Positions 16,874 to 25,148 of a DNA stretch of 64,000 bases are shown here, one piece after another. A program made the position numbers and the translations under genes. Where the stretch lies: positions 496,001 to 560,000 of the forward strand of contig NZ_JBKGXS010000002.1 in the NCBI RefSeq assembly GCF_046546475.1. The letters run 5' to 3'. The stretch is from Pseudonocardia phyllosphaerae (GTDB lineage Bacteria > Actinomycetota > Actinomycetes > Mycobacteriales > Pseudonocardiaceae). The notes under the pieces are model-generated. The model did not search any database and was not told the origin of the DNA. It saw nothing but the letters and a program-made list of their open reading frames with translations. Each line of letters begins with the position of its first letter. The first letter of the stretch is position 1.

Positions 16874-18240
16874 GCCGGCACCGCCGGGTCGCGCCGGTGC
16901 CCGAACCGCGACGGGTGCGCCAGGCCCAGGTTCTCCCGCAGCGTCCCGCCGTCGTAGCCGGTCCGGAACACGCCGCGTTCCTGCAGGATCGGCACGACCC
17001 GGTCGACGATCTCGTCGAGCCCGGACGGGCTGACGTGCGAGCCGAGGATGAAGCCGTCGCAGGCGTCGGCCTGGACGTAGCGGTCGATCTCGTCGGCCAC
17101 GTGCTCCGGGGTCCCGACGAACACGGCGCGGTCGAAGACGTGCTTGACCGTGTCGCGCAGCGAGAAGCCGCGGGCGGCGGCGAGCTCGCGCCAGGCGGCG
17201 ACGGTGGCGTGCGCGTCCTGGGTCAGCGGGGCCCGGCCCTCGATCCACTTCGGGGCCTCGGGGGTGGGCTCGACGTCGGGCAGCGGGCCTTCCGGGTCGT
17301 AGGCGGACAGGTCGCGGTTCCACACCATCTCGGCGAGCACGATCGCGGTCCACGGGTCGACCTGGCGGTCGTGGATGTCGGCGTGCCGCTCGCGGGCCTC
17401 GGCGTCGGTGTCACCCAGGACCACCCCGGCGCTGGGCAGGATCCGCACCTCGTGCGGGTCGCGGCCTGCGGCGCGGACGCGGGCCTTGACGTCGTCGTAG
17501 AAGGCGCGGGCCTCGTCGAACTTCTGGTAGCGGGAGAAGATCGCGTCCGCGCCCGCGGCGGCGAAGTCCCGCCCGGCCGGGGACTCCCCGGCCTGCAGGA
17601 TCACCGGGTGGCCCTGCGGGCAGCGCGGCACGGTGAACCGCCCGGCGACGTCGAACTGGTTGCCCGACAGCGCGAAGTCGCCGACTCCGCCGTCGCGCAG
17701 GAACCACCCGGAGTGCGGATCGGCGACGACGGCGTCGGCACCCCACGAGTCCCACAGCGCGCGGACGGCGGCGAGGGTCTCCCCCGCGCGCTCGTAGCGC
17801 TGGTGGTGGCCGAGGTAGGCGCCGCGGCGGAAGTTCTCCCCGGTCGGCGCGTCGGAGGAGGTCACGACGTTCCAGGCGGCGCGGCCGCCGGAGAGCACGT
17901 CGAGGGTCGCGAGCTTGCGGGCGAGCTCGTAGGGCTCGTTGAACGTGGAGTTGATCGTCCCGGCCAGCCCGATGTGCTCGGTGACCGCGGCCAGCGAGGC
18001 GAGCACGGAGAACGTGTCCGGGCGCCCGGCGACGTCCTGGTCGAAGATCTCGCCGCCGCGGGTGCGCAGCCGCAGGCCCTCGGCGAGGAAGAGCAGGTCC
18101 AGCTTCCCGCGCTCGGCGGTGCGGGCCCAGTGCTCGAAGGACTCCCAGGCGATGTGGCTGCCCGAGGCCGGGTCGCTCCAGACGGTGTCGTGGTTGACGC
18201 CGGGGAAGTAGGCGCCGAGGACGATCTGCTTGCGGCTCAT
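16870..18240 (-). CDS. Flavin-dependent monooxygenase, NtaA/SnaA/DszA family
   Basis: A 456-residue luciferase-like enzyme beginning MSRKQIVLGAYFPGVNHDTV. Typical blocks are GTINSTFNEPYELARKLATL, GGRAAWNVVTSSDA, VILQAGESPAGRDFAAAGADAIF and the C-terminal LRENLGL. It is closely similar to the protein at 30271-31620 and less so to the one at 8770-10137. It overlaps both neighbours by four bases. It probably oxidises a sulfur compound brought in by the Dpp-like importer of the same operon, using reduced flavin from an unlinked reductase. Confidence 0.9.
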   Translation of the reverse strand: MSRKQIVLGAYFPGVNHDTVWSDPASGSHIAWESFEHWARTAERGKLDLLFLAEGLRLRTRGGEIFDQDVAGRPDTFSVLASLAAVTEHIGLAGTINSTFNEPYELARKLATLDVLSGGRAAWNVVTSSDAPTGENFRRGAYLGHHQRYERAGETLAAVRALWDSWGADAVVADPHSGWFLRDGGVGDFALSGNQFDVAGRFTVPRCPQGHPVILQAGESPAGRDFAAAGADAIFSRYQKFDEARAFYDDVKARVRAAGRDPHEVRILPSAGVVLGDTDAEARERHADIHDRQVDPWTAIVLAEMVWNRDLSAYDPEGPLPDVEPTPEAPKWIEGRAPLTQDAHATVAAWRELAAARGFSLRDTVKHVFDRAVFVGTPEHVADEIDRYVQADACDGFILGSHVSPSGLDEIVDRVVPILQERGVFRTGYDGGTLRENLGLAHPSRFGHRRDPAVPA

Positions 18241-19523
18241 GCGGTCGCTCCCGCGGTGTTCGGCGAGTCGGAGTTCGGGGAGATGGCGCTCGGGGAGATG
18301 GCTGGGACGGCCGCGGGGTCGGCGCCTGCGGCGTAGCGGCTGAGCGGGCGGGCCAGCCCGAAGCGCTCGCGCAGCGTGGTCCCGGTGTAGGCGGTGCGGA
18401 ACGCACCGCGGCGCTGCAGCTCCGGGACCAGGCCGTCGACGATCGCGGTGAGGTCGGTGGGCAGGACGGCGGGGCGCAGCCGGAAGCCGTCGAGTCCGGC
18501 GCGGCGCCAGTCGAGCAGGGTGTCGGCGAGCCCGGCCGGGGTGGTCGCGAGCACCGCGGCATCCGAGGACAGGGGGATGTTCGCGTCGAGGCGGGCGAGC
18601 CGGTCGCGGGCCTGGGAATCGGTCCCGCCGAGCACCACGACGACGTCGCCGAGGATCTTCAAGGGTGGCGCCGTGCGTCCGGCGGCCCGCTCCGCGGTGC
18701 GGACCTGTGCGACGACGCGGGCGGCGTCGTCGGCGTCGTGCGGGGTGGTGAACACGACGTCGCCGACACGGGCGGCGAGCAGCGCCGGGTCGTAGCCGTG
18801 CGCCAACGAGACGACCAGCGGCTGGCCCTGCGGCGGGCGCGGCACGATCGCGGGCCCGCGCACCGCGAAGTACGGGGTCCGGACGTCGACGTGGTGCACC
18901 TTGTCCCGGTCGAGGAACCGGCCGGTGGCGGCGTCGCGGATCTCGGCGTCGTCCTCCCAGGAGTCCCAGAGCCGCCGGACGGTCTCGACGGCGTCGGCGG
19001 CCTCGTCGAACAGCTCGGCGACCAGGGCACGCCCGGCCGGGGTGTCCCGGTTCTCCCGGGTGATCACCGGGATGTCGCGGCGGCCGAAGTGCGCCGCCTC
19101 GTCGGCACGGAACGAGGTCTGCACCCGCCATCCGGCGCGGCCGTGCGAGTCGTGGTCGAGCGTGGAGATCGCCGAGGCGACGTGGAACGGCTCGGTGTGC
19201 GTGGTCGTCACCGTCGGCACCAGCCCGATCGACGACGTCAGCGGGGCCAGGAACGCGGCGACCAGCTGCGCGTCGAGGCGGCCCTGTACCCGGCCGGTGT
19301 CCCGCCCGGCCGGGGTGAGGTGGTCCCCGGACTGCAGGCCGAGCGCGTCCTCGACGGTGAGCAGATCGAGCAGCCCGCGCTCGGCGGTGCGGGCCAGGTC
19401 GGCCCAGTAGCCGGCGGTGAACAGCTCGCCGGGACGGGCGCCGGGCTCGCGCCACGCGGCGGGGTGCCAGCCGGCCCCGTCGAGCGCGACGGCCAGGTGC
19501 AGATATGAGTCCGATGTGGACAT
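18237..19523 (-). CDS. Luciferase-like (LLM) monooxygenase, first gene of the Dpp-type operon
   Basis: A 428-residue LLM-class flavin protein, more distant from the other copies. It shares ISTLDHDSHGRAGWRVQTS with the NtaA group and ends with RTAYTGTTLRERFGL. Some N-terminal blocks are shortened (HLAVALDGAGWHPAAWRE). The C-terminal tail after about residue 400 holds a repeated AISPSAISPNSDSPN stretch and looks unstructured. ATG 19523 follows an AGGAAG. It is the first structural gene after leader ORF 3 on the minus strand. The substrate is unknown. Confidence 0.85.
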   Translation of the reverse strand: MSTSDSYLHLAVALDGAGWHPAAWREPGARPGELFTAGYWADLARTAERGLLDLLTVEDALGLQSGDHLTPAGRDTGRVQGRLDAQLVAAFLAPLTSSIGLVPTVTTTHTEPFHVASAISTLDHDSHGRAGWRVQTSFRADEAAHFGRRDIPVITRENRDTPAGRALVAELFDEAADAVETVRRLWDSWEDDAEIRDAATGRFLDRDKVHHVDVRTPYFAVRGPAIVPRPPQGQPLVVSLAHGYDPALLAARVGDVVFTTPHDADDAARVVAQVRTAERAAGRTAPPLKILGDVVVVLGGTDSQARDRLARLDANIPLSSDAAVLATTPAGLADTLLDWRRAGLDGFRLRPAVLPTDLTAIVDGLVPELQRRGAFRTAYTGTTLRERFGLARPLSRYAAGADPAAVPAISPSAISPNSDSPNTAGATA

Positions 19524-19591
19524 ATGGGTGCCGCTTCCTCGCCGCGCGCCGGCGCGGCGGAACCAGGTGTGGTGGAGGGTCGCGGGGTTGC

Positions 19592-19702
19592 TCAGCCGCG
19601 ACAGGTCGCGGCGGCGGTGCGCTGCAGGTCGATGTGCCTGCGGTAGCGCGGGTGGTGCGCGGCGCGCCGCTGTATCCGGCCGGACGTCGCGGGGTGTCGC
19701 AT
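19592..19702 (-). CDS. Leader peptide 3 (cysteine-ending)
   Basis: A 36-residue ORF with ATG 19702 preceded by a consensus GGAGG, ending YRRHIDLQRTAAATC plus two residues. It aligns without gaps with leaders 1 and 2. It lies 68 bases upstream of the monooxygenase start, and unlike leader 1 it has a classical ribosome binding site. Probable cis-acting cysteine sensor for the minus-strand operon. Confidence 0.75.
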   Translation of the reverse strand: MRHPATSGRIQRRAAHHPRYRRHIDLQRTAAATCRG

Positions 19703-20268
19703 GGGTCCTCCATCGGTCCCGGCGGGAGCACCCGCACCCGCTGGTGGCGGGGGGTTGCTGCGGCGTCGTCGAGCCGGGTCTCTCAGCCGCTCCGGATGGT
19801 GTGCGCCATCGACTGTACGAAGCGGAGACCGCTCCGTGTCAACCCGTTCGGGCCCGGGGTGACGCGCGCCGCTCGACGGTTCCACCGGCTGGGAAGCCCC
19901 AGCGCAGAACCCTTGTCCTGTACGGACAGACGAGGTGGGCGTCCGGCCCCGTGGACGACCGGTTGTCCGGCGACGTGTCCGCGGCGCACCCTGACCGGGT
20001 GACGACGAACCCGGGGCGGTCCGCACGTCCCGGACCGCGCTTCCGGGGCGCCTCCGACGTGCTCGCGGTCCGCCCGACGGGCCTCGAGCCCTTCTGGCCG
20101 AGCCGCCGCGCCCCCGCCTACAGCGAGCTGTGTCCGGGCCCCACCCGTCCCTGACCAGCTCCCGATCTCCCTCTCTCCCGTTTCGCTGCGCGCGCCCGTG
20201 CCGGGCGTGCGCCGTCGGCACCTCGCGCGCCCACGCGCCGTCACCACCACGGAAGGACCACTCCCCCG
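19703..20268. other. Divergent control region of two organosulfur operons
   Basis: I see no convincing gene in these 566 bases. They separate the minus-strand leader/monooxygenase/Dpp operon from the plus-strand SsuABC-type operon. A spaced inverted repeat TGTCC-N5-GGACA lies at 19914-19928, with the same half-sites as the TGTCCGGACA palindromes elsewhere in the island. Promoters for both operons should be here but I cannot place them firmly. Confidence 0.5.
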
Positions 20269-21366
20269 ATGTCCCCGCACGCCCTGCGCTCCGGATCCCG
20301 GACGCGTGCCGCCGCACTCCTGCTCGCCGCCATCACCACGCTCGGTGCCCTGGCCGGCTGCTCGCGCGCCGACGACAGCTCGTCGGGCGCGTCGGGCCCG
20401 ACGTCCCCGGCCACCGAGGTCCGGCTCGGCTACTTCCCGAACATCACCCACGCGCCGGCGCTGATCGGTCTGAAGCAGAACCTGTTCACCGCCGAGCTCG
20501 GCAACACCAAGCTGACCCCGCAGCCGTTCAACGCCGGCCCGGACGAGGTGAACGCGCTGCTCGGCGAGTCCCTCGACATCGGCTTCATCGGCTCCGGCCC
20601 GGCGATCAACGCGTTCACCAAGTCCGGCGGGGAGGCGGTCAGGCTCGTCGCCGGCGCCACCTCGGCCGGCGCCCAGCTGGTCACCGCACCGGGCATCACG
20701 TCACCGGCCCAGCTCAGGGGAAAGACCATCGCGACACCGCAGCTGGGCAACACCCAGGACATCGCGCTGAAGACCTGGCTGAAGCAGAACAACCTTCCGA
20801 TCGGCTCCGGGCCGGACGCGGTGACCGTGCAGAACATCGACAACCCGCAGACCCTCGACCTGTTCAAGCAGGGCAAGGTCGCCGGTGGCTGGCTGCCGGA
20901 GCCATGGAGCTCGCGACTGGTCGAGGCGGGCGCCAAGGTCCTCGTCGACGAGAAGAGCCTGTGGCCGGAGGGGAAGTTCCCGACGACCGTCGTACTCGTC
21001 CGGACCAAGTTCCTGCAGGAGCACCCGGAGACGGTCAAGGCCGTGCTGACCGGTGAGCAGAAGGCGATCGAGGCGGCGAAGGCCGACCCGGCGAAGGCGA
21101 AGGCCACCGCCAACGACGCGATCAAGGACGTTACCGGCAAGGCGCTGCCCGCGTCGGTGGTCGACCGGTCGTTCACCGAGCTGTCCTTCGACAGCGACCC
21201 GCTCGCCTCGACGTTCCCGCAGCTGGCGAAGAACTCCGTCACCGCGGGCATCGCGAAGGACGAGGCGAAGCTGACCGGCTTCCTCGACCCCCGCCCCGTC
21301 GACGAGGTCCGCAAGGCCGCCGGGCTCGCCCCGGTCGACCCGGGCGCCCTGGCCGACACGAACTGA
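20269..21366 (+). CDS. ssuA: ABC transporter substrate-binding lipoprotein, SsuA/TauA type
   Basis: A 365-residue lipoprotein with lipobox LAGC and lipidated C31. Blocks typical of sulfonate/taurine binding proteins are VRLGYFPNITHAPALIGLKQ, DIGFIGSGPAINAF, TIATPQLGNTQDIALKTWL and GGWLPEPWSSRLV. It delivers sulfonate-type ligands to the permease encoded downstream. It heads the operon with an ATPase (48 bases later) and permease. No leader peptide of the R-R-H type with a terminal Cys is visible upstream of this one. Confidence 0.9.
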   Translation: MSPHALRSGSRTRAAALLLAAITTLGALAGCSRADDSSSGASGPTSPATEVRLGYFPNITHAPALIGLKQNLFTAELGNTKLTPQPFNAGPDEVNALLGESLDIGFIGSGPAINAFTKSGGEAVRLVAGATSAGAQLVTAPGITSPAQLRGKTIATPQLGNTQDIALKTWLKQNNLPIGSGPDAVTVQNIDNPQTLDLFKQGKVAGGWLPEPWSSRLVEAGAKVLVDEKSLWPEGKFPTTVVLVRTKFLQEHPETVKAVLTGEQKAIEAAKADPAKAKATANDAIKDVTGKALPASVVDRSFTELSFDSDPLASTFPQLAKNSVTAGIAKDEAKLTGFLDPRPVDEVRKAAGLAPVDPGALADTN

Positions 21367-21414
21367 CCGCCACCGACTGACCGGCACACCACCCACGACG
21401 ACAGGGAGATCCCC

Positions 21415-22275
21415 GTGCCCGTCGACACCCCGGCGATCGCGGAGCACCGCCCCCGCACGTCGCCCACCGCGCTGAGCCTGACCGGCGTCGGCAAGACCTT
21501 CGGCACCGGCCCGGGCGCGGTGACCGCGCTCCACGACATCGACCTCCACGTCGGCGACGGCGAGTTCGTCTGCCTGCTCGGCGCGTCCGGCTGCGGCAAG
21601 TCGACGCTGCTCAACCTGCTCGCCGGGCTCGACGACGCGACCACCGGCACCGTCGAGGTGCGGGCGGCGCGGCCGTCGTTCATGTTCCAGGAGGCCGCGC
21701 TGATGCCGTGGCTGACCGCGCAGCGCAACGTCGAGCTGCCGCTGCAGCTCGCCGGGCACGGCCGGTCCGCCCGCCGCGAGCGGGCCGGCGAGCTGCTCGA
21801 GCTGGTCCGGCTCGACGGGATGGGCCCCAAGCGCCCGCACGAGCTCTCCGGTGGCATGCGCCAGCGGGTGTCGCTGGCCCGCGCGCTCGCCGCGGCCACC
21901 GGCCTCGGCGCCGCGGACTCCGGCAGCGCACAGTCCGGCGGCGCGGAGCACGGCGGCGCCCCGGGCCTGCTGCTGATGGACGAGCCGTTCGCCGCACTCG
22001 ACGCGATCACCCGCGACGTCCTGCAGGGCGAGCTGCTGCGGGTGTGGCGGGCGACCGGCACGACCATCGTGTTCGTCACCCACGACGTCCGGGAGGCCGT
22101 ACGGCTCGCCGAGCGGGTCGTGCTGCTGTCGTCGCGGCCGGGCACCGTGGTGCGCGAGTGGACCGTGCCCGCAGGCGGCGACAACGGCAGCGACAGCGAC
22201 GACCGGGAGGCGGCCGAGCTGCACGACGACATCACCGGCCGGCTGCGGCAGGTGATCACCAGCCATGCCGCGTGA
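21415..22275 (+). CDS. ssuB: ABC transporter ATPase, SsuB/TauB type, with unusual insertion
   Basis: A 286-residue ATPase with Walker A GASGCGKST, signature LSGGMRQRVSLARAL and Walker B LLLMDEPFAALD. About 20 Gly/Ala/Ser-rich residues (containing GAADSGSAQSGGAEHGG) are inserted between the signature helix and Walker B, where relatives have only a short turn such as xxPxL. The homologous ATPase at 24432 lacks the insertion. It couples ATP hydrolysis to sulfonate uptake. It overlaps the permease start by 11 bases. Confidence 0.92.
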   Translation: MPVDTPAIAEHRPRTSPTALSLTGVGKTFGTGPGAVTALHDIDLHVGDGEFVCLLGASGCGKSTLLNLLAGLDDATTGTVEVRAARPSFMFQEAALMPWLTAQRNVELPLQLAGHGRSARRERAGELLELVRLDGMGPKRPHELSGGMRQRVSLARALAAATGLGAADSGSAQSGGAEHGGAPGLLLMDEPFAALDAITRDVLQGELLRVWRATGTTIVFVTHDVREAVRLAERVVLLSSRPGTVVREWTVPAGGDNGSDSDDREAAELHDDITGRLRQVITSHAA

Positions 22276-23176
22276 GAACGCAGGCGCAGCGGTGACGGGC
22301 GGAGCGGTGACCGACCGCGAGCACGACTCCGCGGCCGCCGTCGCCGCGCTCGACGCCCTCGACACCCCGGTCGTGCGGACGACGCCGTGGTGGCAGCGCG
22401 CGTTGCGCGGCTGGCTGCCACCGGCCGTCGCCGTCGTCGTGATCATCGTGATCTGGCAGGTCGTGTGGGCCTCGGCGGTGCTGCCGGAGTACCGGCTGCC
22501 GGACCCGGCCGACGTCGCCGGGGAGCTGGGCGACGTCGTCGCGAGCGGGCAGATCTGGTCGATCCTGTGGACCTCGATCAGCCGCGCGGTACTGGGCTTC
22601 CTGTTCGCGCTGGTCGTCGCGACGCCGATCGGCCTGGTCGTGGCGAAGGTGCCGCTGGTGCGCTCGGCGATCGGCCCGCTGCTGACCGGGCTGCAGTCGC
22701 TGCCGTCGGTGGCCTGGGTGCCTGCCGCGGTGCTGTGGTTCGGGCTCACCGACGCGACGATCTTCTTCGTCGTTCTGCTCGGCTCGGTGCCGTCCATCGC
22801 GAACGGCCTGGTCGCGGGCATCGACCAGGTGCCGCCGATCCTGCCGCGCGCCGGGCAGGTGCTCGGCGCGACGGGGTTCGCGATGGCCCGCCACGTCCTG
22901 CTGCCCGCCGCGCTGCCCGGATACCTCGCGGGCTGCAAGCAGGGCTGGGCGTTCTCCTGGCGGTCGCTGATGGCCGCCGAGATCATCGCCGCGGGCCCGG
23001 AGCTCGGCGTCGGGCTGGGGGCGTACCTGAAGAACGGCGCGGACCTGAACAACATCGTCCAGGTGTTCGCGGCGATCCTGCTGATCCTGGTCGTCGGGAT
23101 CGGTGTGGAGCTGCTGGTGTTCCGGCCGCTGGAGCGCCGCGTGCTGCGCGCGCGGGGGCTGGCGCTGTCGGTATGA
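22265..23176 (+). CDS. ssuC: ABC transporter permease, SsuC/TauC type
   Basis: A 303-residue permease with about six helices, the first at about residues 53-75. The EAA loop region reads GATGFAMARHVLLPAALPGYLAGCKQGWAFSWRSLMAAEI in the genome, as in SsuC. It completes the first SsuABC-type importer. The ATG at 22265 lies inside the ATPase gene, and a second possible start is downstream (GTG 22292 region), so the exact N-terminus is uncertain. Confidence 0.9.
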   Translation: MPRENAGAAVTGGAVTDREHDSAAAVAALDALDTPVVRTTPWWQRALRGWLPPAVAVVVIIVIWQVVWASAVLPEYRLPDPADVAGELGDVVASGQIWSILWTSISRAVLGFLFALVVATPIGLVVAKVPLVRSAIGPLLTGLQSLPSVAWVPAAVLWFGLTDATIFFVVLLGSVPSIANGLVAGIDQVPPILPRAGQVLGATGFAMARHVLLPAALPGYLAGCKQGWAFSWRSLMAAEIIAAGPELGVGLGAYLKNGADLNNIVQVFAAILLILVVGIGVELLVFRPLERRVLRARGLALSV

Positions 23177-23232
23177 GGCCGCACCGCGCCCTCCCGGGAT
23201 CCGGACCCGCGCTGCGCCGTCCGGGAGCACAC

Positions 23233-23242
23233 TGTCCGGACA
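23233..23242. promoter_or_regulatory. Palindrome TGTCCGGACA upstream of the second SsuABC-type unit
   Basis: A perfect copy of the 10-base palindrome seen at 5375. It lies 93 bases before leader ORF 2 if GTG 23326 is used, or 81 bases before GTG 23314. Confidence 0.45.
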
Positions 23243-23325
23243 CCACGGACGGTGTTCCCGGCGACCGGACGGCCGGTTGTGGCCGCCCGGAACCCCGTGA
23301 TGACCTCGTCGACGTGGCCGAGCAC

Positions 23326-23427
23326 GTGACGACGACGGGACCGGTGTCCGGGCCGGGCCGTCTGCTCACCCGGCGCAGGCACCTGGACCTGCTCCGGCTC
23401 GCCGGCGGCACCTGTCGCGCCCGCTGA
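23326..23427 (+). CDS. Leader peptide 2 (cysteine-ending)
   Basis: A 33-residue ORF ending RRRHLDLLRLAGGTC plus three residues. It aligns without gaps with leaders 1 and 3. No clear ribosome binding site precedes GTG 23326. An in-frame GTG at 23314 sits about where transcription would begin from a weak TTGTGG (23277) promoter, so this leader may be leaderless like leader 1 and four residues longer. It lies 150 bases upstream of the permease gene. Confidence 0.7.
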   Translation: MTTTGPVSGPGRLLTRRRHLDLLRLAGGTCRAR

Positions 23428-23450
23428 GCGCACCCGCCTCTCCGCGCCGC

Positions 23451-23484
23451 CTGCTTCTCCGCGACCCCTGCTTCTCCGCGACCC
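23451..23484 (+). repeat. 17-bp tandem repeat in the leader 2-permease gap
   Basis: Two perfect copies of CTGCTTCTCCGCGACCC (23451-23467 and 23468-23484) with a partial third copy after them. They sit between the leader peptide stop and the permease start, where an attenuator or ribosome-binding control structure would be expected. Confidence 0.7.
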
Positions 23485-23577
23485 CTGCCTCGCCGGGACC
23501 CACCGCGGTCCCGGCACCTCCGAGCGCCGCCACCCGCCCGTGCGCGCGCTCGCCCACCCCTGTCCCGGGAGACACCT

Positions 23578-24435
23578 GTGGCTCTGCCCACCACCCTCGC
23601 CGGCTCGGCGAGCGGCCCGGCCGCCGTCGCGCGGCCGCGGTCCGCCGAGCCGGTACGCCGATCCGGCCGCCGCCCCGACCTGCGCCGCTGGATCTCACCG
23701 ATCGCGATCCTGCTGCTCTGGCAGCTCGCGTCCTCGACCGGCCTGCTCGCCGAGGACGAGCTGGCCTCACCGCTGCGTGTGCTGGCCTCGGCCGTCGACG
23801 TCACCCGCAGCGGCGAGCTGCCCGAGGGGCTGCTCGTCTCGCTGGCCCGGGTCGCGGTCGGGATCGTGCTCGGCGTCGTCGCCGGGACCGTGCTCGGGCT
23901 GGTGTCCGGACTGTCGGAGTGGGGCGGGATCCTCGTCGACCCGCCCACCCAGATGTTCCGGACGCTGCCGCACCTCGGTCTGGTGCCGCTGTTCATCCTG
24001 TGGTTCGGCGTCGACGAGCTGCCGAAGGTGCTGCTGGTCGCGATCGGCGTGCTCGTGCCGATCTACCTCAACGTGCACGCCGGGGTCCGCGGCATCGACC
24101 CGAAGCTGCTGGAGGCCGCGAAGGTCTCCGGGTTCACCCGCTCCGAGGTGCTGCGCCACGTCGTGCTGCCCGGCGCGATGCCCTCGGCGCTGACCGGGCT
24201 GCGGCTCGCGCTCGGCGTCGCGTGGCTGTCGCTGGTCGTCGCCGAGACCACCGCCGCAGACTCCGGCGTCGGCTACATGATCATGAACGCGCGGGAGTTC
24301 CTGCGGACCGACGTGATCGTCGTCGGGCTGGTGGTCTATGCGCTGCTCGGGCTGGGCACCGACGCCCTGGTCCGCCGCCTCGAACGCCGCGTCCTCGCGT
24401 GGCGCCCGGCCGGACCGGCGGGGGCGGGCCGATGA
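23578..24435 (+). CDS. ssuC: ABC transporter permease, SsuC type, second set
   Basis: A 285-residue permease with about six helices. Key blocks are FRTLPHLGLVPLFILWFGVDELPKV, the EAA loop EAAKVSGFTRSEVLRHVVLPGAMPSA, and SLVVAETTAADSGVGYMI. GTG 23578 follows GGGAGA. The gene overlaps the ATPase start by ATGA. Gene order here is permease-ATPase-binding protein-SsuD, different from the first set, so this is a separate operon and not a recent duplication. Confidence 0.92.
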   Translation: MALPTTLAGSASGPAAVARPRSAEPVRRSGRRPDLRRWISPIAILLLWQLASSTGLLAEDELASPLRVLASAVDVTRSGELPEGLLVSLARVAVGIVLGVVAGTVLGLVSGLSEWGGILVDPPTQMFRTLPHLGLVPLFILWFGVDELPKVLLVAIGVLVPIYLNVHAGVRGIDPKLLEAAKVSGFTRSEVLRHVVLPGAMPSALTGLRLALGVAWLSLVVAETTAADSGVGYMIMNAREFLRTDVIVVGLVVYALLGLGTDALVRRLERRVLAWRPAGPAGAGR

Positions 24436-25148
24436 GCGCCCGGGTGCACGGCCTCGTCCGGGAGTTCGGTGGCCGCCGCATCCTCGACGACCTCGACCTG
24501 ACCATCGGCGACGGCGAGTTCGTCGCCCTGCTCGGCCGTTCCGGCTCGGGCAAGTCCACGCTGCTGCGGCTGCTCGCCGGGCTCGACTCGGCCGGCGACA
24601 CCGGGGTGTCCGGGACCGTCGAGGTGCCCGGGTCGGTGGCCGTCGCGTTCCAGGAGCCGCGGCTGCTGCCGTGGCGGGTGGTGCGCGACAACGTCTCCCT
24701 CGGCCTGCACCGCGACCTCGGCGGCGACACCGCCGCCCGGGTCGCCGAGCGGGCACTCGCCGAGGTGGGCCTGACCGAGCGCGCCGATGCGTGGCCGCTG
24801 ACCCTGTCCGGCGGCGAGGCACAGCGCGCGTCGCTGGCCCGCGCCCTGGTGCGCGAGCCGCAGCTGCTGCTGCTCGACGAGCCCTTCGGCGCCCTCGACG
24901 CGCTGACCCGGATCACCATGCACCGCCTGGTGCTCGACCTGTGGCGCCGGCACCGGCCCGGCGTGCTGCTGGTGACCCACGACGTCGACGAGGCGCTGCT
25001 GCTCGCCGACCGCGTGCTCGTCCTCGCCGACGGGCGGATCGCCGCCGAGCACCACCCCGGCGACCGCCCGCGCGACGCCGACCGGCTGGCCCCGCTGCGC
25101 CGCACCGTGCTCGACGAGCTCGGGGTGGAGGTCACCGATGCGGCGTAG
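24432..25148 (+). CDS. ssuB: ABC transporter ATPase, SsuB type, second set
   Basis: A 238-residue ATPase with Walker A GRSGSGKST, Q-loop VAFQEPRLLPW, signature LSGGEAQRASLARAL and Walker B LLLLDEPFGALDA, then VTHDVDEAL. Standard length for SsuB. It overlaps both neighbours and energises sulfonate-type uptake. Confidence 0.93.
   Translation: MSARVHGLVREFGGRRILDDLDLTIGDGEFVALLGRSGSGKSTLLRLLAGLDSAGDTGVSGTVEVPGSVAVAFQEPRLLPWRVVRDNVSLGLHRDLGGDTAARVAERALAEVGLTERADAWPLTLSGGEAQRASLARALVREPQLLLLDEPFGALDALTRITMHRLVLDLWRRHRPGVLLVTHDVDEALLLADRVLVLADGRIAAEHHPGDRPRDADRLAPLRRTVLDELGVEVTDAA

Noticed and set aside
20198..20270. A fourth leader-like ORF with RRRHLARPRAV upstream of the first SsuABC-type operon
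   Set aside because: It has R-R-H-L but no Asp-Leu and no terminal Cys before a stop. The match is too short to separate from chance in an Arg-rich frame.
20430..23517. Long minus-strand frames across the SsuABC-type operon
   Set aside because: They are Ser/Ala/Arg-rich shadows; the plus-strand genes have all diagnostic motifs.
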